NCBI RefSeq assembly: GCF_004212635.1
Contig: NZ_PSRT01000045.1
Span: 1-58,901, forward strand
Direction: 5' to 3'
Source: Bradyrhizobium genosp. SA-3
GTDB taxonomy: Bacteria > Pseudomonadota > Alphaproteobacteria > Rhizobiales > Xanthobacteraceae
DNA length: 58,901 bases
Shown here: one piece after another, positions 8,500 through 16,316 of the stretch
Numbering within the stretch: position 1 is the stretch's first letter
Layout: the number at the start of each line of letters is the position of its first letter
Notes under the pieces: generated by a model
What the model was told of the DNA's origin: nothing
Databases searched by the model: none
What the model saw: the letters and a program-made list of their open reading frames with translations, nothing else
Translations under genes and position numbers: made by a program

Positions 8500-9831
8500 T
8501 CAGTCCTTGGGCCGCTTGTCGTAGAGCCGCTTGGCCTTTCCGAGCGAGCGCTCCAGCGTGGCCGGCGCGACCACCCGAACCTTGGAGCTGATCCCGATCG
8601 TGTTCTTGATGTGGGTCGATACCCTGTCGGCGTGATCGACAAGCCCGCGGCCGTCCCAGCTTTCGGGTCGCGCTTCGGCGATGATGGTCAGCTCGTCCAT
8701 GCGGCCTTCGCGGGTGAGTTCCAGGATGAAGTGGCCGCCGCACCAATCGGTCGCGAGCAACACCTCCTCGATCTGGGTCGGGAACAGATTGACCCCGCGC
8801 AGGATGATCATGTCATCCGAGCGCCCCGTTACCTTCTCCATGCGCCGCATGCCCGGCCGCGCCGTGCCCGGCAACAGCCGCGTCAGGTCGCGGGTGCGAT
8901 AGCGGATCACCGGAAACGCCTCTTTGGTCAGCGAGGTGAAGACCAATTCGCCCTTCTCGCCGTCGGGCAGCACTGCGCCGGTCTCGGGGTCGATCACTTC
9001 AGGGTAGAAATGATCCTCCCAAATATGGAGCCCGTCCTTGGTCTCGATGCATTCCTGCGCCACGCCGGGGCCGATCACCTCGGAGAGACCATAGATGTCG
9101 GTCGCATCCATGTCGAAGGCGTCCTCGATCTCGCCGCGCATGGCGTTGGTCCAGGGCTCGGCGCCGAAGATGCCGACCTTGAGCGAGCATTGGCGCGGAT
9201 CGAGCTTCTGACGCTTGAACTCGTCGAGGATCGCCAGCATGTAGCTCGGCGTCACCGTGATGATGTCGGGCCGGAAATCGTTGATGAGCTGCACCTGCCG
9301 CTCGGTCATGCCGCCGGAGATCGGCACCACGGTGCAGCCGAGCTTCTCGGCGCCGTAGTGGACACCGAGGCCGCCGGTGAAGAGACCATAGCCGTAGGCA
9401 TTGTGAATGATCATGCCGGTGCGACCACCGGCGGCACGGATCGAGCGCGCCATCACGTTGGACCACGTGTCGATGTCGGCCTGCGTATAGCCCACGACGA
9501 TCGGCTTACCCGTCGTGCCGGAGGAGGCATGCACGCGCACCAGTTTTTCACGCGGCACGGCGAACATGTTGAAAGGATAATTGTCGCGGAGGTCCGTCTT
9601 CACGGTGAACGGGAATTTTGCGAGATCCGCGAGCTCGCGAAAATCGGACGGATGCACGCCGGCCTTGTCGAAGGCGTTGCGGTAATGCGCGACGTTGTCA
9701 TAGGCGTGCTTCAGCGACCAGGTCAGCCGCTGCTCTTGCAGCGCTATGATCTCGTCGCGCGAGGCGCGCTCCTGCGCGTCCATCTCGGCGCTATAGGTGT
9801 TGCCACCTTCCTTGCGTCTCGTCAGAGCCAT
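8500..9831 (-). CDS. paaK: Phenylacetate-CoA ligase
   Basis: 443 aa, the normal length of PaaK. Activates phenylacetate to phenylacetyl-CoA with ATP, the entry step of the aerobic hybrid pathway. The AMP-binding P-loop SSGTTGKPIVVGYTQADI is clear, followed by NAYGYGLFTGGLG, the adenylation motif YGLSEVIGPGV, YRTRDLTRLLPG and the C-terminal lid with GRSDDMIILRGVNLFPTQIEE, all characteristic of PaaK. Part of the minus-strand paa cluster, downstream of paaI. The start at 9831 gives the expected N-terminus. Confidence 0.97.
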   Translation of the reverse strand: MALTRRKEGGNTYSAEMDAQERASRDEIIALQEQRLTWSLKHAYDNVAHYRNAFDKAGVHPSDFRELADLAKFPFTVKTDLRDNYPFNMFAVPREKLVRVHASSGTTGKPIVVGYTQADIDTWSNVMARSIRAAGGRTGMIIHNAYGYGLFTGGLGVHYGAEKLGCTVVPISGGMTERQVQLINDFRPDIITVTPSYMLAILDEFKRQKLDPRQCSLKVGIFGAEPWTNAMRGEIEDAFDMDATDIYGLSEVIGPGVAQECIETKDGLHIWEDHFYPEVIDPETGAVLPDGEKGELVFTSLTKEAFPVIRYRTRDLTRLLPGTARPGMRRMEKVTGRSDDMIILRGVNLFPTQIEEVLLATDWCGGHFILELTREGRMDELTIIAEARPESWDGRGLVDHADRVSTHIKNTIGISSKVRVVAPATLERSLGKAKRLYDKRPKD

Positions 9832-9873
9832 CCTCGTTTCCCCACATTGTGGTTTGTTCTTTTCTTTGGTCTC

Positions 9874-10323
9874 TTATTGATCCTGCGCCGGCAGCCACGT
9901 GCCGGGAATGACACGCGAATGCCCGCGGAATTCCGCGATGACGGTATCACCTACAGTGACACGCACGTCGTAGATGCCGGAGCGGCCGCCACGGGTGATC
10001 TCTCTTGCCTTCGCAATCAGGCGGTCGCCGAGCTTGCCTGGCCTGATGAACGAGATCTGCCCCTGCGCCGCAACGACGCGCTCATTGTGCGAGTTGCAGG
10101 CAAATGCGAAGGCGGAATCGGCGAGCGTGAAGATGAAGCCGCCATGGGCGATGCGCTGGCCGTTGACCATGTCCGGCCGCACCAACATCGCCAGCGTCGC
10201 AAAGCCGGGGCCGATCTCGACGATCTCCATGCCGAGTCCCTTGGAGGCATCGTCCTCCGCCCACATTGCATCGGCGCAGGCGCGGGCAATATCCTCAGAC
10301 GACAGGGCGGCTTTGACGTTCAC
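9874..10323 (-). CDS. paaI: Phenylacetyl pathway hotdog thioesterase PaaI
   Basis: 149 aa hotdog-fold acyl-CoA thioesterase. The segment NGQRIAHGGFIFTLADSAFAFACNSH carries the HGG...D catalytic signature of PaaI, which hydrolyses stalled (hydroxy)phenylacetyl-CoA intermediates and so frees CoA. Starts with GTG at 10323, preceded on the minus strand by GGGAGAAG about 5 bases away. Lies between paaE and paaK in the usual gene set. Confidence 0.95.
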   Translation of the reverse strand: MNVKAALSSEDIARACADAMWAEDDASKGLGMEIVEIGPGFATLAMLVRPDMVNGQRIAHGGFIFTLADSAFAFACNSHNERVVAAQGQISFIRPGKLGDRLIAKAREITRGGRSGIYDVRVTVGDTVIAEFRGHSRVIPGTWLPAQDQ

Positions 10324-10378
10324 GCGCTTCTCCCGGGCAAATGTCTATCCATCATGCTCTGCTGCTTGGCCAAAACTG

Positions 10379-11461
10379 TCAAACGTGGTCGTAATCGACC
10401 ACGACCCGCTCCGACGACGGCTTCGCCTGACAGGTCAGGATAAAGCCGGCCTTCAGCTCCCAGGGTTCCAGCGAGTAGTTGATGTCCATCGGCGCCTCGC
10501 CCTCGACCAGCTTGGCGCGGCAGGTCGAGCACATGCCGCCCTTGCAGGCGAAGGGCAGATCGACGCCGGCGCGCAGCGCGGCATCGAGAATCGCCTCGTC
10601 CTCGGCAACAGGCACGTCGCGGCGCTTGCCGTCGATGATGAGGGACGCGACCGCCTTCGGCGGCGCGTCGGGCGCAACGGCCTTCTTCGGCCGCGGCTTG
10701 CCGCCGAATTCGGAGACGAAGCGCTCGACATGGATACGCGCTTCCGCGATCCCGAGGTCGCGGCAGGTCGCCTCGATGTCTTCGCTCATGCCCGATGGAC
10801 CGCAGATGAAGACATGATCGACGCTTTCCGCCGGCACCAGTGAACGCAAGAGCACCCTCACCTTGTCGCCGTCGAGCCGACCATGCAGGATCGGGATATC
10901 CTGTTCCTCGCCGGAGATGACGTGGAAGATCGAGAGGCGGTCGATGAAGCGGTCCTTCAGCTCCTCCAACTCTTCGAGAAACATGATGTTGTCGGTGGCG
11001 CGGTTGCCGTAGAACAGAAAGAAGCGGCTGTCAGGCTCGCGCACGAGCGTGCCCTTCACGATCGAGAGAATGGGCGTGATGCCGGAGCCCGCGGCAAAAC
11101 CGACATGGATGCGGCCGGTCTCCGCTGACGGGATCAGGCCGAAGCGCCCCGTCGGCGTCATCACGTCGAGCTCGTCGCCGCATTTCAGCTCGTCCGCCGC
11201 CCAGCTCGAAAACGCGCCGCCGTCGACCTTCTTCACGGCAATCCGGATCTCGCCGTCGTCAGGTCCGGAACAGATCGAATAGGAACGGCGCACCTCTTCG
11301 CCATCCAGTGTGGTGCGGAGCGTCAGGTACTGGCCGGGCGTGAAGGCGTAATCGCTGGCGAGTTCACCGGGAATGGCGAAGGTTATCGAGATGGCGTCGG
11401 AGGCCTCGCGGCGGAGGTCGTTGACGGCCAAGCGATGGAAGCGCGGTGCGACTGCTGACAT
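10379..11461 (-). CDS. paaE: 1,2-phenylacetyl-CoA epoxidase reductase subunit PaaE
   Basis: 360 aa. Delivers electrons from NADPH to the PaaAC oxygenase. N-terminal FAD-binding domain with RRSYSICSGP, then the NAD(P) domain (GFAAGSGITPILSIVKGTL; FLFYGNRATDNIMFLEEL), and a C-terminal plant-type [2Fe-2S] domain with CKGGMCSTCRAKLVEG plus a distal cysteine in LTCQAKP. This reductase-then-ferredoxin order is typical for PaaE. It is separated from paaD by a 168-base gap holding a family A palindrome, unlike the overlapping genes upstream. Confidence 0.97.
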   Translation of the reverse strand: MSAVAPRFHRLAVNDLRREASDAISITFAIPGELASDYAFTPGQYLTLRTTLDGEEVRRSYSICSGPDDGEIRIAVKKVDGGAFSSWAADELKCGDELDVMTPTGRFGLIPSAETGRIHVGFAAGSGITPILSIVKGTLVREPDSRFFLFYGNRATDNIMFLEELEELKDRFIDRLSIFHVISGEEQDIPILHGRLDGDKVRVLLRSLVPAESVDHVFICGPSGMSEDIEATCRDLGIAEARIHVERFVSEFGGKPRPKKAVAPDAPPKAVASLIIDGKRRDVPVAEDEAILDAALRAGVDLPFACKGGMCSTCRAKLVEGEAPMDINYSLEPWELKAGFILTCQAKPSSERVVVDYDHV

Positions 11462-11488
11462 CAGAGATACCCTACACTGGTCTCACCA

Positions 11489-11606
11489 CCGTCATTGCGA
11501 GGAGCTCGCGACAAAATTGCGAAGCAATCTTGCGCAGATGCGACGAAGCAATCCAGATTATTTCCGCGGAGATAGTCTGGATTGCTTCGCTTCGCTCGCA
11601 ATGACG
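11489..11606. repeat. Intergenic palindromic repeat family A, copy 2 (inside the paa operon)
   Basis: Outer arms CGTCATTGCGAGGAGCTCGC and GCTTCGCTCGCAATGACG; inner arms GAAGCAATCCAGA and TCTGGATTGCTTCG around a CCGCGGA centre. At 118 bases it is longer than copies 1, 3 and 4 because of an extra segment holding a second GCGAAGCAATC. It sits between paaD and paaE and would form a stable RNA hairpin in the operon transcript. Confidence 0.85.
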
Positions 11607-11629
11607 ATGGGGTTGGCATCGCACGTTTC

Positions 11630-12133
11630 TCAATGACACTTGAAATAGTCGAAGGGTTCACGGCAGGCCTTGCAGCGCCAGAGCGCCTTGCAAGAGGTCG
11701 AGCCGAACTCGGACAAGAGCTCGGTCTTGTCAGAGCCGCATTGTGGACACGCGACGGCCTGTCCGCCGAATAGCGCGCGGCGCGAGCTTGAGGCCTGCGG
11801 CGGCGCGATGCCGTAGGCGCGCAGCTTCCGGCGGCCCTCCTCGCTCATCCAATCCGTGGTCCAGGCCGGCGACAACACCGTGCGCACCTCCGGACGACGG
11901 AAGCCGGCGCGTTCCAGCGCGAGCTCGATTTCGAGTGCAATCATGTTCATGGCCGGGCAGCCCGAATAGGTCGGCGTGATCGCAACCTCGACGCGATCGC
12001 CATCCAGAACGACGTCACGGAGCACGCCGAGATCGGCGATGGTCAGCACCGGAATCTCGGGATCGACCACGCTCGCCGCGACATCCCAGGCCCGCCGGCG
12101 CAGCTCACTATCGCGTTCCAGCACCGTCACCAT
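11630..12133 (-). CDS. paaD: 1,2-phenylacetyl-CoA epoxidase subunit PaaD
   Basis: 167 aa. N-terminal DUF59/MIP18-like domain (VVDPEIPVLTIADLGVLRDV; TPTYSGCPAMNMI) and a C-terminal zinc-ribbon-like tail with CPQC and CKAC pairs. PaaD is thought to mature the metal centre of the epoxidase rather than to be part of the core enzyme. Its start overlaps the end of paaC by 7 nt, indicating coupling. Length and motifs fit the family. Confidence 0.96.
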   Translation of the reverse strand: MVTVLERDSELRRRAWDVAASVVDPEIPVLTIADLGVLRDVVLDGDRVEVAITPTYSGCPAMNMIALEIELALERAGFRRPEVRTVLSPAWTTDWMSEEGRRKLRAYGIAPPQASSSRRALFGGQAVACPQCGSDKTELLSEFGSTSCKALWRCKACREPFDYFKCH

Positions 12134-12903
12134 GTCAACCCCGGGAAGGTGCGCTGCATCGATTGCAGCTCGGACAGGAGATGACCGAGATGCTCGCTGT
12201 GCCGGCCAGAGCGGCCACCCTGCTGCATCCAGTCGTTCTGAGGCAGGACAAGTGTCGCCTCGCTGACGATATCAGACAACGTCGTCAACCAACGACCGCG
12301 CAAGCTCGCCGGATCGATGGCGATCTCGGCATGGATCAGGGCGCGCTCGCCCTCGTCCACGGCAAACATCTCGCCGGTAAAAGCCCAGAGATGATCGATC
12401 GCGGCCTGCGCCCGGCCGTGGCTTTCGTCCGTACCGTCGCCGAGCCGGATGATCCACTCGGAGGCATGGCGCAGATGATAGGCGCTCTCTTTCTCCGACT
12501 TGGCCGCAATGGCGGCAAGCGTCGTATCGCGCGAGGTCATCATCGCGCGCCAATAGAGGTCGGCGAAGGCGGAATAGAAGAACTGCCGCACCAGCGTCTG
12601 GGCGAAATCGCCGTTCGGTTGCTCGACCAGCAGCAGGTTACGGTATTGCCTGACGTCGCGCAGATAAGCGAGTTTGTCCTCGTCGTTGTCCGTGCCTTCG
12701 ACCTTGGCGGCGTAAGTGTAGAGCTCGCGCGCCTGGCCGATGAGGTCGAGCGCGATGTTGGACAGCGCCATGTCCTCTTCCAGCATCGGCGCGTGCCCGC
12801 ACCATTCCGACAACCGGTGGCCGAGGATCAGCGCATCATCGGCGCGGCGCAGCGCATAGAGCACCAGCGGCGTTTCGGAGACCTGGATGTTGGCGAAGGG
12901 CAT
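12127..12903 (-). CDS. paaC: 1,2-phenylacetyl-CoA epoxidase structural subunit PaaC
   Basis: 258 aa from the ATG at 12903. The frame stays open upstream, but the PFANIQVSETPLVLYALRRA start fits the family and overlaps the paaB stop in a TGATG junction. Ferritin-like helical protein with DDALILGHRLSEWCGHAP, EEDMALSNIALDLIGQARE and the later RHASEWIIRLGDGT region. PaaC pairs with PaaA in the core oxygenase and is itself catalytically inactive in characterised systems. Confidence 0.96.
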   Translation of the reverse strand: MPFANIQVSETPLVLYALRRADDALILGHRLSEWCGHAPMLEEDMALSNIALDLIGQARELYTYAAKVEGTDNDEDKLAYLRDVRQYRNLLLVEQPNGDFAQTLVRQFFYSAFADLYWRAMMTSRDTTLAAIAAKSEKESAYHLRHASEWIIRLGDGTDESHGRAQAAIDHLWAFTGEMFAVDEGERALIHAEIAIDPASLRGRWLTTLSDIVSEATLVLPQNDWMQQGGRSGRHSEHLGHLLSELQSMQRTFPGLTW

Positions 12904-13190
12904 CACATGTGCCCCACTTCTTCGGGCACCTCGTAGAATGTCGGGTGCCGGTAGATCTTCGACTCCGCCGGCTCGAACATCATACCCTTGTCGGCCGGAT
13001 CGCTCGCGGTGATCGCGGTGGACGGCACGACCCAGATCGACAGGCCCTCGCCGCGACGGGTGTAGATGTCGCGGGCAGCCTGCAGCGCCATCGTCGCGTC
13101 GCCCGCATGCAGCGATCCGACATGCTTGTGCGCAAGCCCGTTGCGGCTGCGAATGAAGACTTCCCACAGCGGCGTGTTCGGCGTGGCCAT
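12903..13190 (-). CDS. paaB: 1,2-phenylacetyl-CoA epoxidase subunit PaaB
   Basis: 95 aa, the normal PaaB length, from the ATG at 13190 with GGAG about 7 bases upstream; an in-frame upstream extension to 13397 overlaps paaA and is not supported. Motifs WEVFIRSRNGLAHKHVGSLHA, ALQAARDIYTRRGEG and a C-terminal FYEVPEEVGHM are diagnostic. PaaB bridges PaaAC dimers in the larger complex and is needed for activity. Ten bases separate it from paaA. Confidence 0.96.
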   Translation of the reverse strand: MATPNTPLWEVFIRSRNGLAHKHVGSLHAGDATMALQAARDIYTRRGEGLSIWVVPSTAITASDPADKGMMFEPAESKIYRHPTFYEVPEEVGHM

Positions 13191-13200
13191 CGTGATCTCC

Positions 13201-14193
13201 CTATTCCGCGGCTTGTGCGGTGTGACGCTGCGCGCGCTTTGCCGCGTAAGCGGCTGCCGCCTCGCGCACCCAGGTGCCCTCCTCGTGCGCTTTGCGGCGC
13301 GCGGACATGCGGTCGCGATTGCAGGGGCCGTTGCCGGCGAGCACCTGCTTGAATTCGGTCCAATCGATCTCGCTGTACCGCCAGTGCCCGTCCGCATCCT
13401 GGGTCATGGCAGGATCGGGAATGGTGAGGCCGAGATATTGCGCCTGCGGCACGGTGGCATCGACGAATTTCTGGCGCAGCTCGTCATTGGAGAAGCGCTT
13501 GATCTTCCACTTCGTCGAGGTGTCGCTGTGCTGGCTCGTGGCATCCGGCGGGCCGAACATCATCAGCACCGGCCACCACCAGCGGTCCAACGCATCCTGC
13601 GCCATTGCCTTCTGCGCCTCCGAGCCGCGGCACAGCGTCAGCATGATCTCGTAACCCTGGCGCTGGTGAAAGGACTCCTCCTTGCAGACGCGGATCATCG
13701 CGCGCGCATAGGGGCCGTAGGAGCAGCGGCACAGCGGGATCTGGTTCATGATCGCGGCGCCGTCGACCAGCCAGCCGATGGTGCCGATGTCGGCCCAGGT
13801 CAGCGTCGGATAATTGAAGATCGAGGAGTATTTGGCTTTCCCCGCGAGCATGGCGTCGACCAGCTCTTCGCGCGAGGTCCCTAACGTCTCGGCGGCGGCA
13901 TAGAGATAGAGCCCGTGGCCGCATTCGTCCTGCACCTTGGCGAGCAGCGCGGCCTTGCGGCGCAGCGTCGGCGCGCGGGTGATCCAGTTGCCCTCCGGCA
14001 GCATGCCGACGATCTCGGAATGGGCGTGCTGGGAGATCTGGCGGGTGAGCGTCTTGCGGTAGGCCGCCGGCATCCAGTCGTTCGGCTCGATACGCTCCTC
14101 GGCATCGATGCGGGCCTGGAATTGCGCAGCCCTGGCCGCGTCCTCAAGACCGCGATCGTCGGTCTCGGCCGTGTTCAGCGCCTGAGTGTACAT
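13201..14193 (-). CDS. paaA: 1,2-phenylacetyl-CoA epoxidase catalytic subunit PaaA
   Basis: 330 aa. The di-iron oxygenase subunit that forms the 1,2-epoxide of phenylacetyl-CoA. Iron-ligand helices include [19 protein letters not shown] and the later [15 protein letters not shown] prefer the ATG at 14193 over the one at 14199: GGGAG at 14201-14205 is 7 bases from the former and only 1 from the latter. First gene of the paaABCDE set, with its own promoter region between it and paaX. Confidence 0.97.
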   Translation of the reverse strand: MYTQALNTAETDDRGLEDAARAAQFQARIDAEERIEPNDWMPAAYRKTLTRQISQHAHSEIVGMLPEGNWITRAPTLRRKAALLAKVQDECGHGLYLYAAAETLGTSREELVDAMLAGKAKYSSIFNYPTLTWADIGTIGWLVDGAAIMNQIPLCRCSYGPYARAMIRVCKEESFHQRQGYEIMLTLCRGSEAQKAMAQDALDRWWWPVLMMFGPPDATSQHSDTSTKWKIKRFSNDELRQKFVDATVPQAQYLGLTIPDPAMTQDADGHWRYSEIDWTEFKQVLAGNGPCNRDRMSARRKAHEEGTWVREAAAAYAAKRAQRHTAQAAE

Positions 14194-14220
14194 GCGCATC
14201 CTCCCGATTTGTTGGGAGGA

Positions 14221-14267
14221 AATATATAACAGAATTTATTTCATGCAAGATATTTCTGTAACATATA
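14221..14267 (-). promoter_or_regulatory. paaA promoter with overlapping inverted repeat (putative PaaX operator)
   Basis: On the minus strand TTGCAT (14243-14248) and TATATT (14221-14226) are separated by 16 bases, a good sigma-70-type pair. Overlapping them is an imperfect inverted repeat: TATATAACAGAA at 14223-14234 faces TTCTGTAACATATA at 14254-14267, with ACAGAA/TTCTGT as the exact core. The local AT content is far above the surroundings. PaaX is known elsewhere to repress paa promoters until phenylacetyl-CoA binds it; that it binds here is inference. Confidence 0.6.
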
Positions 14268-14269
14268 GA

Positions 14270-15136
14270 TCAGGCGCCGAACCTCCGTTCCAGAAGCTTC
14301 CGCGCCGCCGGCAAGGGTCCCCTCTCGTTGGTTCCATGGCTGTCGAGCCATTGCTCCGACGGAGCCAGCAGTGCGCGATAGATCTCGCCGCAAAGCGCAC
14401 GCGCTGCCCTGCCCGGCCAATCCGCCGGCAGCAGGCTTTCGGGCAACAGCGGATCGCGCAGCACGACGCGGCGGTAATAGTGGATCAGGAGGATGCGCGC
14501 GGTGAAGGCGTCAGTCTCGGATAGGTCTGTGCCGCGCGCGATCGCGGCACGGAGCGGCTCGAACGTCTTCATGAATTTCAGATAGGCATCCGCAGTGCGG
14601 TCCAGCGGCCAGCTCGCGCTGAGCAGGCGGCGGCCGCTGTCATCCTCCGCCGAGACTTCAAGACGGATCGCGCCCACGGCCTCGTCGGGCACCGGTACGC
14701 CCGACGGCGCGACCCATACGCCCGGCAGCGGAGTACCGAAGCCGGCATTGCGAAGCGCCTCGCGCGAGGCGTCGCGGTCCTCGCCGTTGCCGATCAGGAG
14801 CAGCTCGAAGCGCCCGGTCCAGTCGGACGGCGGCGGATCGTAGATGTGGCGCGTCGCGGACTCGAAAGTCTGGCGTCCCTTTTCGGCCAGCCGATAGAAG
14901 CTGTTGCGACCGACCTTTTCGCGCGACAGCCAGCCGTCCGCCGCGAGGCGCGACATCGCGGTGCGCACCACGCCGCTGTCGATGTCGAGGCTTTCGAAAA
15001 ATTCCAACAGCGTGCCGAGCCACACCACACCGCCGCGCGGCACGATGGCGTCACCGAACACGGTGATGACGATGGAGCCGGTGCGCGACGGCTCGCGCTT
15101 GAGCTGGTCGATGATGCGGGACAACGGATGCGCCAT
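14270..15136 (-). CDS. paaX: Phenylacetic acid degradation repressor PaaX
   Basis: 288 aa from the ATG at 15136 (MAHPLSRIID); the frame continues 12 codons up to a TTG, a less likely start. PaaX/GntR-like winged-helix N-terminus: SRTGSIVITVFGDAIVPRGG and VVRTAMSRLAADGWLSREKVGRNSFYRLAEKG are close to the PaaX consensus. A C-terminal effector domain follows. It lies upstream of and on the same strand as paaA, 76 bases away, and probably represses the operon, being relieved by phenylacetyl-CoA. Confidence 0.93.
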   Translation of the reverse strand: MAHPLSRIIDQLKREPSRTGSIVITVFGDAIVPRGGVVWLGTLLEFFESLDIDSGVVRTAMSRLAADGWLSREKVGRNSFYRLAEKGRQTFESATRHIYDPPPSDWTGRFELLLIGNGEDRDASREALRNAGFGTPLPGVWVAPSGVPVPDEAVGAIRLEVSAEDDSGRRLLSASWPLDRTADAYLKFMKTFEPLRAAIARGTDLSETDAFTARILLIHYYRRVVLRDPLLPESLLPADWPGRAARALCGEIYRALLAPSEQWLDSHGTNERGPLPAARKLLERRFGA

Positions 15137-15193
15137 GCGCGAGGCATAGCGCGTTTGGTGCGGGCGCGACAATGGACGGAGCGACGAGGCCTC

Positions 15194-15332
15194 TTCTCCT
15201 TCTCCCCGCTTGCGGGGAGAAGGTCGGGATGAGGGGGAGTTTCCGCAAGGTCAGTGAGAGTTGGACTTGCGGAGAATCCCCCTCACCCGGATCGCATCTT
15301 CGATCCGACCTCTCCCCGCAAGCGGGGAGAGG
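15194..15332. repeat. Intergenic repeat family B, copy 2
   Basis: A composite inverted repeat. The left half begins TTCTCCTTCTCCCCGCTTGC and contains GAGGGGGAGTTTCCGCAA. The right half contains TTGCGGAGAATCCCCCTC and ends CTCTCCCCGCAAGCGGGGAG. The two halves pair with each other, and each end also forms its own CCCCGC/GCGGGG hairpin. Lies between paaX and the next minus-strand gene. Confidence 0.75.
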
Positions 15333-15345
15333 CGAAGGAAGCGAG

Positions 15346-16116
15346 CTACCTGTGCGGATCGGGATAGGCCAGGCTGCGCCAGCCGCTGCGGTCGAACGGC
15401 CGCCACTGGCCTTCTTTCTGCGCGAGGCGGTCGGCGACCGCATAGACCACGGCGGGATGATGACCCATGCCGCAATGGCTGCTTTCGACCTCGATGCTCT
15501 CGGTCTGCGCTCCCGATTTCTCCATGCAGCCCTGCCAGGCGCAGACGCCGTCGGTACGGCTGAAGATGGCTGTGGTCGGCACCGGCGGCGGGACGGCGAG
15601 TTCGCCGCCGAAATGCGGATCGACCTCGTCGGCCTTGCGCCCGCTCGCCCATTCATAGACGCGCCAGGCATTGGTCGAGCTCGGATTGCCGGCAAAGGGG
15701 CTGCCGAGCGTGATCACCTGGCGTATGCGCTCCGGCATCATCTTGGCGAGCTGGCGCGCATAGAGGCCGCCGAGGCTCCAGCCGACCAGGCTGATCTTGC
15801 GGCCATGGCTGTCGCTGAGCTCCTGAACCAGATCGACCATCGCGTGCTGGACGCCGGGACGCAGGCCGTAGTTGCGACCCTGGCGCCAGCCGCTCACCGC
15901 ATAGCCCTTGCTGGTCAGAAACGCGCGCAGCGCGCGCGTGGACGCATCGGAGGCCACGAGGCCCGGCAGCACCAGCACCGGATGCCCATCGCCGCGGGGC
16001 GCGAGGCTCAGCAGCGGCAGCGCGCCGAGGAATGCGCCGAACTCATGGATCGCGCGCCCCTCCAGAAACATCAGGGTGCGGGACGGCGGACGCAGCGTCT
16101 GGGCAGTAGCGGTCAT
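15346..16116 (-). CDS. Alpha/beta hydrolase (lipase/PHA-related, paralogue of the 28979-29779 gene)
   Basis: 256 aa from the ATG at 16116, preceded by AGGGGAA; the frame is open further upstream without support. Contains GHPVLVLPGLVASD, a nucleophile motif VGWSLGGLYARQLAK and LGSPFAGNPSSTNAWRVYEW, with a late GMGHHPAVVYAVADRLAQ histidine region. The protein at 28979-29779 shares this whole pattern. No signal peptide. Position near phasin and PHA synthase genes suggests a storage-lipid or ester hydrolase, but the substrate is unknown. Confidence 0.85.
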   Translation of the reverse strand: MTATAQTLRPPSRTLMFLEGRAIHEFGAFLGALPLLSLAPRGDGHPVLVLPGLVASDASTRALRAFLTSKGYAVSGWRQGRNYGLRPGVQHAMVDLVQELSDSHGRKISLVGWSLGGLYARQLAKMMPERIRQVITLGSPFAGNPSSTNAWRVYEWASGRKADEVDPHFGGELAVPPPVPTTAIFSRTDGVCAWQGCMEKSGAQTESIEVESSHCGMGHHPAVVYAVADRLAQKEGQWRPFDRSGWRSLAYPDPHR

Positions 16117-16316
16117 CAATGTTTCCCCTGGGAGAATCCTGGAAAGGCCGCCGGCTGCGATGCCGGCAAATGGGCATGAATTCCAATACGCCGGCTTCTT
16201 GAACGTTCCGCAGCGCAGCATGAATCAGCTAGGCGGCCGGTTCTCGACATTCAAGCGGGAGAGCTGCGGGCCGACAATAGGCCCGCGCGTTAATGCTAAC
16301 GGCCGTGACGCAAAAG

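Noticed and set aside
8380..10443. A 687-codon plus-strand open frame opposite paaK and paaI
   Set aside because: Antisense shadow of clearly identified genes.
12903..13397. N-terminally extended version of paaB
   Set aside because: The extra 69 residues overlap paaA in another frame, are Arg/Ala-rich, and the ATG at 13190 has a proper ribosome binding site and the family N-terminus.
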